In this document: in pieces, positions 20,094-30,354 of the stretch | Numbering within the stretch: position 1 is the stretch's first letter | Layout of the letters: the number at the start of each line of letters is the position of its first letter | NCBI GenBank assembly: GCA_030374765.1 | Contig: JARGXX010000025.1 | Location: 124,001-188,000 of the forward strand | DNA: 64,000 nt | Source: Agarophyton chilense | Taxonomy: Eukaryota; Rhodophyta; Florideophyceae; Gracilariales; Gracilariaceae | Direction of reading: 5' to 3' | Notes under the pieces: model-generated | Seen by the model: only the letters and a program-made list of their open reading frames with translations | What the model was told of the DNA's origin: nothing | The model's database searches: none | Translations under genes and position numbers: made by a program

Positions 20094-21006
20094 CTTCAGT
20101 ACCCAATACTCCCAATATGTCAGAGACGTTTGGACAACGAAAAAAAGTTGTTCTTGCACAAACGTCGTTCATATCATCATTGTAATCTTTTCTCTCCAAT
20201 TTTTTGAAAGACGGCAAATTAGGGCACACCAATTAACAATTCGTTTTCCTGTCCACTGACCCATATCCCTAATGCCAGATTTAAAAGTGAGATAAAACGC
20301 ACATTAACTTAGTAGACTCATAACTGGCCGACTCTGAAAAATCCAATTTGCGAGTACATAAATGGGTACGCGTTCGTGCATACTATTTAAGGTTTCCAAC
20401 CTAAAAACAAGATTGGGGCACCCCGACACAAACACATATCATATTCACAGCTTGTAACCGCTCCCAGAATCATTCACTTCTGCCACCACCACAGTCATCT
20501 ACATTAAACGATGCGGCCACTTTACTATCTCTTGCTTCTCAAAAATTCGAAGCGGAGACGGCACCTCTACTTTCGTCAAGCCGTATCCCTCGAGGCTCGT
20601 CGCCGAAGAGATCACAGAATCCCTCGCTCTGCACTACAAGCTCCGCACATGTCAGCTTTTGCCGTGCTTTACGGCTCAGGTTCTGGACAAGCATTGCTTA
20701 CACTCTGTAGCTTCAAACGTCGATCGATGCTGTTCATCTTGGGTTTTTTTGCTTCTTTATATGAAAGATATACTCCATATAGCAGAACTGGCTACATTTG
20801 TTGTTTGGTAGTCGCATGGTTCCTCGATGTTTCTGTCAGCTTTATTTTGTATAACAGGTTCAGTGTGTTCTACTTTTCTTCGTTTTGAGAGAGGTATACT
20901 ACTTCGGGCGTTTTCGAGCATCGCAGAAGCTGCAGTTTGAATGCCATGCCAGCTGTTGAGGAAATAAGGACGTTTCAAAGTGCCATATCAGCAAAATACT
21001 CTTTAA
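20094..21006. other. Intergenic; one doubtful ORF
   Basis: It contains the LSG1 promoter and flank of the retroelement array. A forward frame of 125 codons starts at 20511 with hydrophobic C-terminal stretches, but no family is recognisable and an overlapping frame (20505-20710) is equally open. It may be a gene cut off by the insertion at 21007. Confidence 0.3.
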
Positions 21007-21920
21007 TGTGGAGCAAAACCCGGCGACGGGAAGTGCTCTCAAGGTGTTCGAAGCCTTGCTCCCTGGGGGAGGCAGACTCAGAGACAGAGCCCTCGGTTCC
21101 ACCCGTAGTGTGGGGTGTAACTCCCACGGGGGATTCCGGCAGTACCGACGGAGGTGAGGGGTAGAAACCGTTGGATCGGGAATGGGTATGGGTATCCCAA
21201 AGAATGGGGGAAAATCCGGCGAAGAGGAAAAATGGGGCGAGGGTCGGGCACTAACAGGCACCGGACCCGAGAACCAGAAAAGGGGCGAAACAACAAAAGA
21301 AACCCAATACAGGGGCGAAAACCTGTCCTCGAAAGGAAACACAAAAAGCACGCAACAAGTAAGCAGAACCCCCACGGGGTATCGTGCACGCAGGTCGTCT
21401 GAGCGGTCCCAAGGGGGTGGTTGCACGGAACCCAAACGTGGGCACTCTCCAAGTGGAGTCGTGTCCCTACGCAGTCGTTGCTAACCAGAGCCCGTTCCGG
21501 GTTGTAAGGCCGAAACGATGGCGACGAAGAACCTCTAAAGGTATCGAAGACCAACCTTGGTTGTCATTTACTTTGAGCTTCGGACTGTCAGATCTCATCT
21601 CCCTAGTTAGGGCCCACTAACTAAACTCTACAGTAGTGCACACCTGCTCAGGGCCATACACGTGGAGATCCAACTGTCAGGGCCCAAGAGTCCAACGTTC
21701 TACAAATATCCGAAAATCGGTGCCAAAATTAAGCCACGTGTATCACGGGGCCAATCCAACCATGGGCCATCCGAATTTTCCCTTATAGGTGAAATATAAC
21801 CAGAAAACAGTGCCACCTCAGCACACCTTAGAGGGGATCATAATCATAACCCTCGGAGGGTTCAATCCTCATTCTATGGGTTGCATCTTCAAGTATCCCC
21901 TGACTGGGCGTTGCTCTACA
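21007..21920 (-). repeat. LTR 1 (3' LTR of copy A)
   Basis: 914 bp, TGTGGAGC...GCTCTACA. It is nearly identical to LTR 2. Its 8-bp ends form an imperfect inverted pair. Long reverse frames over it are shadows. Confidence 0.93.
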
Positions 21921-21934
21921 TCTCCCCCTCCTTA
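21921..21934 (-). promoter_or_regulatory. Polypurine tract of copy A
   Basis: On the minus strand TAAGGAGGGGGAGA directly precedes the TGTAGAGC end of LTR 1, the position from which plus-strand synthesis is primed. Confidence 0.85.
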
Positions 21935-22001
21935 AGACGAGGAAGAACATTCCGAGCCTCGGGTGTCTAACTTTCCGATCACTATACATACTTCTTTCCC
22001 A

Positions 22002-22899
22002 ATGGGGTCCTTCACCACTTCTGAGGATCGCCACAAAACCGGCACATCGGTACAACTTTCTTCTACTCCTCCGACTTTCGGCGATACGCAACTTCTCGCA
22101 GCAGCGGTTTCGACTAGCCCTTTCAAGGGAATGAACCCATACGTCATCAACCCACTCTCGGGGCCATCGGCCTCCGCGCCGGCGGACAACGAAGCTCCCC
22201 AGCAGGGTGGAGATTTCTCCGATGCTACGGACCATCATGCGTCAGATCGACCTTGTCCCAGCGTTGGGTTCGGCCAGCAACGTGCAGGACCTGTATCCAA
22301 TCTTGGACGTGATCGACAACACCTAATGGGATCGAGTTCCAGTGGCAAATCAACCCGCAGGGGAAGGATCCGCGCGAGACAAGTCTCCTGGCCGGTACGA
22401 TCTGGGCTCCGGTAACTGGGTCTATTACAATCCCTTCGAAGGGGTTCGCATCCGCGCGGCGCAAGCACGGGCGCTGATTGACTCGCCTCGACCGATGCCG
22501 GTTGGACACCCGACGGGGTTCATTTATACCGACGATTACGAGTACGAGCCTCCAGTAGACCTGGACGATCCAGCGTGGGATAACGACATGCCAGCTCCTA
22601 GTGGAGTACTCCCTTTGGAGCCATCTGCACCCTTCCAACCAGTGGGAACGACCTCAGCTGCGGCGGCGAATGCATCCGGTGGCGGTCCATCTGCTCCCCC
22701 CGGGTGGGGTGTGAACACCCTTGCGCAGGCGCCGGTTGCCACTCCGCAAGCGGATAGTGTGCGACAAGGCCTCGTGAACGCAGGCATTCCGATTCCCCCG
22801 GGTATGACGGATGTGAGCCAGATGTTGGCTTTCGCCTCGGCGTACCATCAGGGTCAGAATCCCAACGGTGGGGCGGGTCCCTCCTCGGGCTTTCCGTAG
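22002..22899 (+). pseudogene. Broken antisense ORF of copy A
   Basis: This copy of the antisense ORF starts with the same MGSFTTSEDRH but loses 959 bp at 22217-22221 relative to copy B. The deletion shifts the frame, giving a stop near 22413. A second lesion changes a Gln codon to TAA near 22325. The distal part (22342-22899, NWVYYNPFEGVRI through the Pro/Ala/Gly-rich tail) is retained but out of frame with the start. Confidence 0.85.
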
Positions 22900-23298
22900 T
22901 TCCGCCTTCGGGCAATTGTGGAGTCCATAGCTTGGCGACAATAGTAAACTTCTGATATTTGCATAACTTCCTTTCTTCTTCCTTCCTAGGATCTTAACTT
23001 CTACTTCTCTTCTTCTTCCTTCTTAGGATCTTCTTCATCTTCTTCTTCATCTTCTTCCCTTCCTAGGGTCCAATCTTCTTCTTAATCTTCTTCTCCCCTT
23101 CGTGGGTCTTCTTTTCCTTTTTCATTATAAACTGTTCCGATAACCGGTGTTGTGTTCCCCGGTTAACGGCGCTAGGCCGAGGGCCAGTAGACATTCCCTC
23201 TCAATACGTGTTCTTCGGGATACTCTCCTCAATTCCTCTTCAGAGGTCCAACATCTTCCTCACTTCGAGGTCGCATCCACACCAGTTCCCGTGGTGGT

Positions 23299-23547
23299 TT
23301 ACCCGACTTGGGCACGATCCAGATTTGGAGGCAAGGTTACCCGAGCGCGTCGGTGATAGGATAAAACCTTAGACCTCGGAAGGTGCTCAATGGGTTCCAC
23401 TGTATCCTCCTCAGGCGAGAATCCGTACCATCGGACTTGGTAGTGAACTTCTCCCTCGGGGGTGTAGATGTGACGCACGATGCGATCGATAACGAATTCC
23501 CTAAACCCCTCTTCCCTGTTCGGGCTTCTCTTCCATCTTGGAACGCT
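23299..23547 (-). CDS. Chromodomain-coding segment, copy A
   Basis: Equivalent of 30106-30354 in copy B, at an offset of 6807 bases. It encodes the same chromodomain with one visible coding change (Lys to Glu at the GK/EGFREF stretch). See the copy B entry for the domain description. Confidence 0.75.
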   Translation of the reverse strand, partial: SVPRWKRSPNREEGFREFVIDRIVRHIYTPEGEVHYQVRWYGFSPEEDTVEPIEHLPRSKVLSYHRRARVTLPPNLDRAQVG

Positions 23548-24086
23548 CTAGTTCCCTTGAGGGTGTCAATGTAGGGTCTAGACACACCCCGGTGGGTTCT
23601 TTTCCGTGTTGCGAGCGGGTCTCAGCACTTCGTCCAAACGGCGCCGAGTGGCCTGTGGGCTACGTTGTAACTTCCGTCTACGGAGTCAAAACGGCCCACT
23701 TTTGGGTTCTTCTTAAAGCTGAGATCTTCCCGATAACAACATTGTTCTTAGATTTCGTGACAGTTGAGAAACCGCGACGCGGTAGCGTCTCCAATCTCAG
23801 GGGGATAAGACTTCAACGTCAACCCGAGCTACGGGGACGAAGGTTGCTCTGGTGCCACGCGCCGTGCGACGGAGGCGGTTTGCGCGACGGTTGGTCGTCA
23901 GAGCCTTTTGATTGGCTCAGTTCCATTCGACGTGCGCCACATAAATGCGCGGGCGCCTGTTGCCACTCCGCAAGCGGATATGAGGTGGCGCTTTAGGCAC
24001 GCGCTAGCACTCTCCTGAGCTGTCCCCGACAGGTCTCACTCATTTCTTTCCCATTCCTGAGGGTTCCAGTGTCTCCATAGGAGTTC

Positions 24087-24592
24087 CTATTCCCATTCCA
24101 TAACGGAGAGCCAAATTTGGTCAACCTCGTCGTCGAGATCTTCCCCGTGCGGGTCCGCTGACACAGCTCGTTCCCGAGAAAGCGGGGTTGGAGTGTGCGA
24201 CACCTCAGTGTCTCTTCCGCGGCGGCGGGTGATCGTCGGCTCTGTAGGCGTTCCGGGTGCCGAGTTCTCCACACGACTCTCCCTAGGCGGGTTTTCGTCA
24301 TCTTTTCTGACGTCGTGCTCGGCTGGGTCGGCGGTGATGTCGCTACCCATACGCTGGGGTTGTGACTTCTCTGTCGCCGGCTCGGTTGGGCTCGCCGTCT
24401 CACTGTGAGAACTAGGTTCCCTGTTAGGGCGACTGGCTGACGCCGAAACATCGTCCTGCGAAGGAACTAAGTCCTCCTCCCCCTCCTTAGGTGGAGAGCC
24501 AGGAGTCTTGATTACCTCCGGTGGGGGAGTAACTCTGTAAGAGTTCGTTGACTGGGCCCTTGAGGGAGCGGGCCCAGGTTCGGGAGTATCCG
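24087..24592 (-). pseudogene. Integrase C-terminal tail left in copy A
   Basis: Only the acidic, Pro/Ser-rich tail of the integrase reading frame survives, ending in DQIWLSVMEWE. The catalytic core, RT, RNase H and protease were removed by the 4025-bp deletion, and the tail no longer has a start. Confidence 0.85.
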
Positions 24593-24596
24593 AAGT

Positions 24597-26627
24597 TTAG
24601 TTTTTCGAAGCGGACCCCACCGAATTCGGTGCAGCTGCCTCGAAGGGGACCGGTTGTTCCCCGTTTGCGGGTACAAGTTCTGTATTCCTGTCAGCAAGGT
24701 GAGCTCGGAGTATCCTTTGTTCCTCATAGGACCTACTCGGGACTCGAGCTTTCTCCTCAGGGGTCAGAGCCTCGTACTGAGCGATAATTCGTGAACCCTC
24801 CCGCAGGGGAAATGTGCAGTCTGGTGCTTTGTGATCACGGAGGTAACACAAATAGCAAATCAGCTCTGCTGGGTTCGGTTGTGGACGTGAATCCACGCGA
24901 CGTGGTGCTGTATCCCTCCATCCGGTGCGAGAGAACCGAGCAGCGGTATTCGCAACAGGTAGCGATGCGGCTGGCACCCTCCGTCCGTGGGTATAGAGCG
25001 CAGGGTCTTCATCCGTAGTCGGAGCGGATGTCGACGGCAACTCAGACGTACCCATAGATTCGGGGTTACTTCCCATGAAGTGAATGTTATCATTGACCCC
25101 CACAGGGGCCGGGCCTCCTGCGAGTGACAAAGACGAGTTACCTCCATCGGCGAGGAGTGCACTTGTCGGCCGACTCTTTCGGTTCTGCCGGGCACGGAGA
25201 GTATCCCCTTCAGCCTGGGCGTACTGAACCAATTCCAAGTAGGTCAGCTTGCGCTTCTCTTCCCGATGTCGGGCAACCAATGCCCTTATCGAGGGGTCCA
25301 AACCATCCACAAACATGGAGCATCTCTCGTAGGCGGGGAATACATTCCCGCATCGGTGAACCGCTTTATTCAAGCGAGTTGAATACACCGTTTTGGTTTC
25401 CATCGGATTCTGCCGCGTATCCCTTAATGCAAGGGTTGCTTCCTGAATCGCATTTCCAGTAGCGTATGACCTCAAGAGGTACTGCACCGCTTCGGGCCAG
25501 CACTTGACTCCCCCTTCCGAGGCTCGGGATGATCCACGGACGGAGTTGAACTGGTCTTCAGCCATCCCCTTTAAGAAATAGGGTAATGCAAGATACGCTT
25601 GCGCTTCACTCATACCGAGGATGTCAGCCTCCTGGACGAACCTTGCAAGGAAATCGAGCACCAGAATTGGGTCTGTTCCTGTGAACTCCCTCTTCTGTAG
25701 GGTGATGCTCAGCCTTTTGATGTAGTCCTTGACCTTACCCGTTCCGCGGGATGTTCGATCTCCCGAAGGGTTATCCAACCGGTAATAGCGGTACGATAGC
25801 AGCTTCCGATAGAGAGGATTCGTCGGTTTCAGCTCCCTTAATCCAAGGTGTTTCCTACCCTTCTTCCGGGTACGGATTGCCCCTTGAGAGGTGTAAGTAG
25901 CCTTCGACCGAGTCGCCCGGGATGACCGGCGTCCATCTTCACTATCCGAAGATTCGGAGGACGAACTCGATGGCGAGCGACTGGGATCGGAATCCGATAA
26001 ATCCTCTTGGAGGTGAACGCTCTTCTTTGACTTGCGGCGGTCCCGTTTAGCGACGCGGTGTTCTTCGTCTTCCGAAACGTCGGGTTTATCCTTCGAGGCT
26101 TCTGTGTCTCCGTCCATACGGATAATGGCCTCGAGGGTGTCCAGCCGAGCTCGGAAGCGTTCCGCTTGCACGCGGTGTTCCTCCACGAGGCTCCGGTACT
26201 CCTGGATAAAGACCCCAGGGGTACCAAAGCTTTCCAAAAGGGAGTTCACATCCCTCCTCAGGGTACGAAGGTCATCGGCGAATCCCCGCACCTGGGCGTC
26301 CTCCACCTTGAGGCGGAGGGTAGTAACCTCCTGAAGGAGCTCGATATGAGCCGCGTTGGCGATATCGATTCGAGTCTCCAGGCGCTGTAATTCAGGGTCG
26401 GCCCGACTTCGGGGTGCTGCTGAGGGGGTCTCCACCACTGGAGCTGGGCCCACAGCCACGACCTCTCGAGGACCTGAAACCACTGAGGGTGCTCTCCGAG
26501 TGTCCGGATCGATACCGGAATCGTTCCGATCTTCAGGAATTGAGCTCCTCGACCTAGGCGGGGCCGGGGGCACTGAATCCGCTTGACGGTTCGATCCAGT
26601 CCTGGAACCACGGGTAGGCGGCGTCAT
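24597..26627 (-). CDS. gag: Gag polyprotein, copy A (intact ORF)
   Basis: 676 residues from the ATG at 26627. It has the same layout as copy B: disordered Pro/Ser N-terminus, coiled-coil segment, Arg/Ser/Glu-rich stretch, capsid-like region, then a CX2CX4HX4C zinc knuckle (CYLCYLRDHKAPDC). The frame has no stop or shift even though the rest of the element is disabled, so copy A could supply Gag, or its RNA could be packaged, if expressed. The stop overlaps the former frameshift site, but what follows is now the integrase tail. Confidence 0.88.
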   Translation of the reverse strand: MTPPTRGSRTGSNRQADSVPPAPPRSRSSIPEDRNDSGIDPDTRRAPSVVSGPREVVAVGPAPVVETPSAAPRSRADPELQRLETRIDIANAAHIELLQEVTTLRLKVEDAQVRGFADDLRTLRRDVNSLLESFGTPGVFIQEYRSLVEEHRVQAERFRARLDTLEAIIRMDGDTEASKDKPDVSEDEEHRVAKRDRRKSKKSVHLQEDLSDSDPSRSPSSSSSESSDSEDGRRSSRATRSKATYTSQGAIRTRKKGRKHLGLRELKPTNPLYRKLLSYRYYRLDNPSGDRTSRGTGKVKDYIKRLSITLQKREFTGTDPILVLDFLARFVQEADILGMSEAQAYLALPYFLKGMAEDQFNSVRGSSRASEGGVKCWPEAVQYLLRSYATGNAIQEATLALRDTRQNPMETKTVYSTRLNKAVHRCGNVFPAYERCSMFVDGLDPSIRALVARHREEKRKLTYLELVQYAQAEGDTLRARQNRKSRPTSALLADGGNSSLSLAGGPAPVGVNDNIHFMGSNPESMGTSELPSTSAPTTDEDPALYTHGRRVPAASLPVANTAARFSRTGWRDTAPRRVDSRPQPNPAELICYLCYLRDHKAPDCTFPLREGSRIIAQYEALTPEEKARVPSRSYEEQRILRAHLADRNTELVPANGEQPVPFEAAAPNSVGSASKN

Positions 26628-26854
26628 GCTGCAGACACGACACCGACGATTCGGGGTAACGATGAAATTCGATGACGAGATTCCCGGAGAACGGATGACG
26701 TAACACAAAACAAAAATAAAAACCAATTCCACCCTTTCCAAAGGGGACCACTACAACAAATCTTCACGACGTTGCTTTCTCTTCCAAGAGATATTCCAAC
26801 ACGTGGATGACCAACCCAAAAGTCCGAGAACGGATTCTAAGTCGGAAGACCACT

Positions 26855-27768
26855 TGTGGAGCAAAACCCGGCGACGGGAAGTGCTCTCAAGGTGTGCGAA
26901 GCCTTGCTCCCTGGGGGAGGCAGACTCAGAGACAGAGCCCTCGGTTCCACCCGTAGTGTGGGGTGTAACTCCCACGGGGGATTCCGGCAGTACCGACGGA
27001 GGTGAGGGGTAGAAACCGTTGGATCGGGAATGGGTATGGGTATCCCAAAGAATGGGGGAAAATCCGGCGAAGAGGAAAAACGGGGCGAGGGTCGGGCACT
27101 AACAGGCACCGGACCCGAGAACCAGAAAAGGGGCGAAACAACAAAAGAAACCCAATACAGGGGCGAAAACCTGTCCTCGAAAGGAAACACAAAAAGCACG
27201 CAACAAGTAAGCAGAACCCCCACGGGGTATCGTGCATGCAGGTCGTCTGAGCGGTCCCAAGGGGGTGGTTGCACGGAACCCAAACGTGGGCACTCTCCAA
27301 GTGGAGTCGTGTCCCTACGCAGGCGTTGCTAACCAGAGCCCGTTCCGGGTTGTAAGGCCGAAACGATGGCGACGAAGAACCTCTAAAGGTATCGAAGACC
27401 AACCTTGGTTGTCATTTACTCTGAGCTCGGACTGTCAGATCTCGCCTCCCTAAGTAGGGCCCACTAACTAAACTCTACAGTAGTGCACACCTGCTCAGGG
27501 CCATACACGTGGAGATCCCACTGCCAGGGCCCAAAAATCCAACGTTCTAACAAATATCCGAAATTCGGTGCCAAAATTAAGCCACGTGTATCACGGGGCC
27601 AATCCAACCATGGGCCATCCGAATTTTCCCTTATAGGCGAAATATAACCAGAAAACAGTGCCACCTCAGCACACCTTAGAGGGGATCATAATCATAACCC
27701 TCGGAGGGTTCAATCCTCATTCTATGAGTTGCATCTTCAAGTATCCCCTAACTGGGCGTTGCTCTACA
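26855..27768 (-). repeat. LTR 2, shared by copies A and B
   Basis: 914 bp. It serves as 5' LTR of copy A and 3' LTR of copy B. Its left neighbour is the primer-site region of A (CGGAAGACCACT) and its right neighbour the purine tract of B, so only one LTR separates the two internal regions. This is the signature of recombination between LTRs. Confidence 0.93.
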
Positions 27769-27782
27769 TCTCCCCCTCCTTA
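27769..27782 (-). promoter_or_regulatory. Polypurine tract of copy B
   Basis: Minus-strand TAAGGAGGGGGAGA abuts the TGTAGAGC end of LTR 2. It fixes the direction of the element as minus strand. Confidence 0.88.
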
Positions 27783-27849
27783 AGACGAGGAAGAACATTC
27801 CGAGCCGCGGGTGTCTAACTTTCCGATCACTATACATACTAATCTCCCA

Positions 27850-29706
27850 ATGGGGTCCTTCACCACTTCTGAGGATCGCCACAAAACCGGCACATCGGTA
27901 CAACTTTCTTCTACTCCTCCGACTTTCGGCGATACGCAACTTCTCGCAGCAGCGGTTTCGACTAGCCCTTTCAAGGGAATGAACCCATACGTCATCAACC
28001 CACTCTCGGGGCCATCGGCCTCCGCGCCGGCGGACAACGAAGCTCCCCAGCAGGGTGGATATTTCTCCGGTTTGGATGCGGCTCCGTCAGGTACCGAACC
28101 TTCCGCCTCGGCGGTCAACCAACATCCTCAGGAGGATTTGGACATCACCGCTGTGGCGTGGAACTCCGCTCATGCGATGCCCTTGGTAGCAAACACCAGA
28201 GGTTGGATCTCAAGCGAATCCTTTCGAAGGTGGAGTCCCCTTACCGATCCGGTGATATATTCCCGCGCTCCGTGGTTCCATCCGACAGCGGTTCGCGACG
28301 ATGAGCTCATCGACTCCTACGTGGAGGACGGCTTATTGCCGGGTGGCCTACCTGTTGAGGTTGTACGTTCTCCCGATTGGAGGGCGCGGGTAGCCATAGA
28401 GCCTCAGTATCTATACCGCAGTCGCGGGGAGTCCCTGGACAAGGCGCGCGCAGCGATGGTGGCTCTGGCCTACCAGGGATTGGAGAGGTCACGCTTTGAC
28501 CATCTGGTTCCCCCGGAGTACGGGTTCGATGTCGCCTATTACCGCACGTACGGTGAGGTCTCCTACGGGTATAACTTGGCAGCCTTTCCCGAAGCCGAGT
28601 TCCGCGGACCGGGTTTTCCTCTCCGAGAAGATATGCTCCAATGGAGTCGTCCCATCTTTCGGGCTGAATTCAGGTACCTTCAACGGCAGTTTACCCAATA
28701 TGGGTTCGATCGACGCGTGCGCTTCGAGCACCGCTCGCGCTCCCGTTTCGGGTTCCTTGTCCCGTATCCTCACGTGGAACTGGAGCGTATCCGTAACACG
28801 GCGAAGGTTGGGCGATTCGTGCCCCTTCCAGCTTGGTGGAGTAAGGTCGAGGTCCCCCGAGGGTGCTTTGCTGAACTGCCTCCATGTATCTACTATATCG
28901 GGTGTCGTTTGATGCACGACCCGAACTCGGGATACTGGGCCCTCGTTGCAGCCGAGTGGGCAGCCCGCGTAGCGGCGCACCTCCTCTGGGATGCTCATGA
29001 CCATTTCCGTATCTGGTATATTCCTCCGATGCTACGGACCATCATGCGTCAGAACGACCTTGTCCCAGCGTTGGGTTCGGCCAGCAACGTGCAGGACCTG
29101 TATCCAATCTTGGACGTGATCGACAACACCCAATGGGATCGAGTTCCAGTGGCAAATCAGCCCGCAGGGGAAGGATCCGCGCGAGACAAGTCTCCTGGCC
29201 GGTACGATCCGGGCTCCGGTAACTGGGTCTATTACAATCCCTTCGAAGGGGTTCGCATCCGCGCGGCGCAAGCACGGGCGCTGATTGACTCGCCTCGACC
29301 GATGCCGGTTGGACACCCGACGGGGTTCATTTATACCGACGATTACGAGTACGAGCCTCCAGTAGACCTGGACGATCCAGCGTGGGATAACGACATGCCA
29401 GCTCCTAGTGGAGTACTCCCTTTGGAGCCATCTGCACCCTTCCAACCAGTGGGAACGACCTCAGCTGCGGCGGCGAATGCATCCGGTGGCGGTCCATCTG
29501 CTCCCCCCGGGTGGGGTGTGAACACCCTTGCGCAGGCGCCGGTTGCCACTCCGCAAGCGGATAGTGTGCGACAAGGCCTCGTGAACGCAGGCATTCCGAT
29601 TCCCCCGGGTATGACGGATGTGAGCCAGATGTTGGCTTTCGCCTCGGCGTACCATCAGGGTCAGAATCCCAACGGTGGGGCGGGTCCCTCCTCGGGCTTT
29701 CCGTAG
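27850..29706 (+). CDS. Antisense ORF of the gypsy element, unknown function
   Basis: A 618-codon frame on the strand opposite to gag-pol, starting at an ATG at 27850, 82 bases inside the 3' LTR. Residues 1-80 and 410-618 are rich in Pro, Ser, Ala and Gly and likely disordered. Residues 90-400 look globular, with many aromatic and Arg residues (FDVAYYRTYGEVSYGYNL, RPIFRAEFRYLQRQ, ACRLMHD-like ends) and no domain I can name. No zinc finger, membrane segment or signal peptide is evident. Position and orientation resemble the extra antisense ORFs reported in some plant Ty3/gypsy elements. It would be transcribed from outward-reading LTR activity. Coding bias over 1.8 kb without a stop argues that it is real. 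Confidence 0.8.
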   Translation: MGSFTTSEDRHKTGTSVQLSSTPPTFGDTQLLAAAVSTSPFKGMNPYVINPLSGPSASAPADNEAPQQGGYFSGLDAAPSGTEPSASAVNQHPQEDLDITAVAWNSAHAMPLVANTRGWISSESFRRWSPLTDPVIYSRAPWFHPTAVRDDELIDSYVEDGLLPGGLPVEVVRSPDWRARVAIEPQYLYRSRGESLDKARAAMVALAYQGLERSRFDHLVPPEYGFDVAYYRTYGEVSYGYNLAAFPEAEFRGPGFPLREDMLQWSRPIFRAEFRYLQRQFTQYGFDRRVRFEHRSRSRFGFLVPYPHVELERIRNTAKVGRFVPLPAWWSKVEVPRGCFAELPPCIYYIGCRLMHDPNSGYWALVAAEWAARVAAHLLWDAHDHFRIWYIPPMLRTIMRQNDLVPALGSASNVQDLYPILDVIDNTQWDRVPVANQPAGEGSARDKSPGRYDPGSGNWVYYNPFEGVRIRAAQARALIDSPRPMPVGHPTGFIYTDDYEYEPPVDLDDPAWDNDMPAPSGVLPLEPSAPFQPVGTTSAAAANASGGGPSAPPGWGVNTLAQAPVATPQADSVRQGLVNAGIPIPPGMTDVSQMLAFASAYHQGQNPNGGAGPSSGFP

Positions 29707-29772
29707 TTCCGCCTTCGGGCAATTGTGGAGTCCATAGCTTGGCGACAATAGTAAACTTCTGATATTTGCATA

Positions 29773-29930
29773 ACTTCCTTTCTTCTTCCTTCCTAGGATC
29801 TTAACTTCTACTTCTCTTCTTCTTCCTTCTTAGGATCTTCTTCATCTTCTTCTTCATCTTCTTCCCTTCCTAGGGTCCAATCTTCTTCTTAATCTTCTTC
29901 TCCCCTTCGTGGGTCTTCTTTTCCTTTTTC
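29773..29930. repeat. CTT-rich pyrimidine tract
   Basis: Imperfect TTC/CTT repeats with scattered CCTAGG motifs follow the antisense ORF. The same tract is at 22966-23123 in copy A. It separates the antisense ORF from the chromodomain segment and may carry its 3' end. Confidence 0.8.
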
Positions 29931-30105
29931 ATTATAAACTGTTCCGATAACCGGTGTTGTGTTCCCCGGTTAACGGCGCTAGGCCGAGGGCCAGTAGACA
30001 TTCCCTCTCAATACGTGTTCTTCGGGATACTCTCCTCAATTCCTCTTCAGAGGTCCAACATCTTCCTCACTTCGAGGTCGCATCCACACCAGTTCCCGTG
30101 GTGGT

Positions 30106-30354
30106 TTACCCGACTTGGGCACGATCCAGATTTGGAGGCAAGGTTACCCGAGCGCGTCGGTGATAGGATAAAACCTTAGACCTCGGAAGGTGCTCAATGG
30201 GTTCCACTGTATCCTCCTCAGGCGAGAATCCGTACCATCGGACTTGGTAGTGAACTTCTCCCTCGGGGGTGTAGATGTGACGCACGATGCGATCGATAAC
30301 GAATTCCCTAAACCCCTTTTCCCTGTTCGGGCTTCTCTTCCATCTTGGAACGCT
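30106..30354 (-). CDS. Chromodomain-coding segment detached from integrase
   Basis: A minus-strand frame of 82 codons, between a TAG at 30355 and a TAA at 30106, encodes a chromodomain: EFVIDRIVRHIY, VHYQVRWYGFSPEEDT, VEPIEHLP, then a basic tail (SYHRRARV). The first aromatic (Phe) and the Trp of VRWYG are present, but the usual third cage Trp of TWEP is Val. In chromoviruses this domain sits at the integrase C-terminus and directs insertion to chromatin. Here it is 540 bases beyond the integrase stop and in no continuous frame with it. It has no ATG; the preceding CTAG could be a splice acceptor, so it may be a separate exon. Confidence 0.78.
   Translation of the reverse strand, partial: SVPRWKRSPNREKGFREFVIDRIVRHIYTPEGEVHYQVRWYGFSPEEDTVEPIEHLPRSKVLSYHRRARVTLPPNLDRAQVG

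Noticed and set aside
20511-20888. 125-codon forward ORF beside LTR 1
   Set aside because: No motif, two frames equally open, and the hydrophobic end is AT-rich chance sequence; mentioned only as doubtful.
21078-21554. 158-codon minus ORF repeated in all three LTRs
   Set aside because: It recurs because the LTR recurs; no protein motif, and it spans LTR regulatory sequence.
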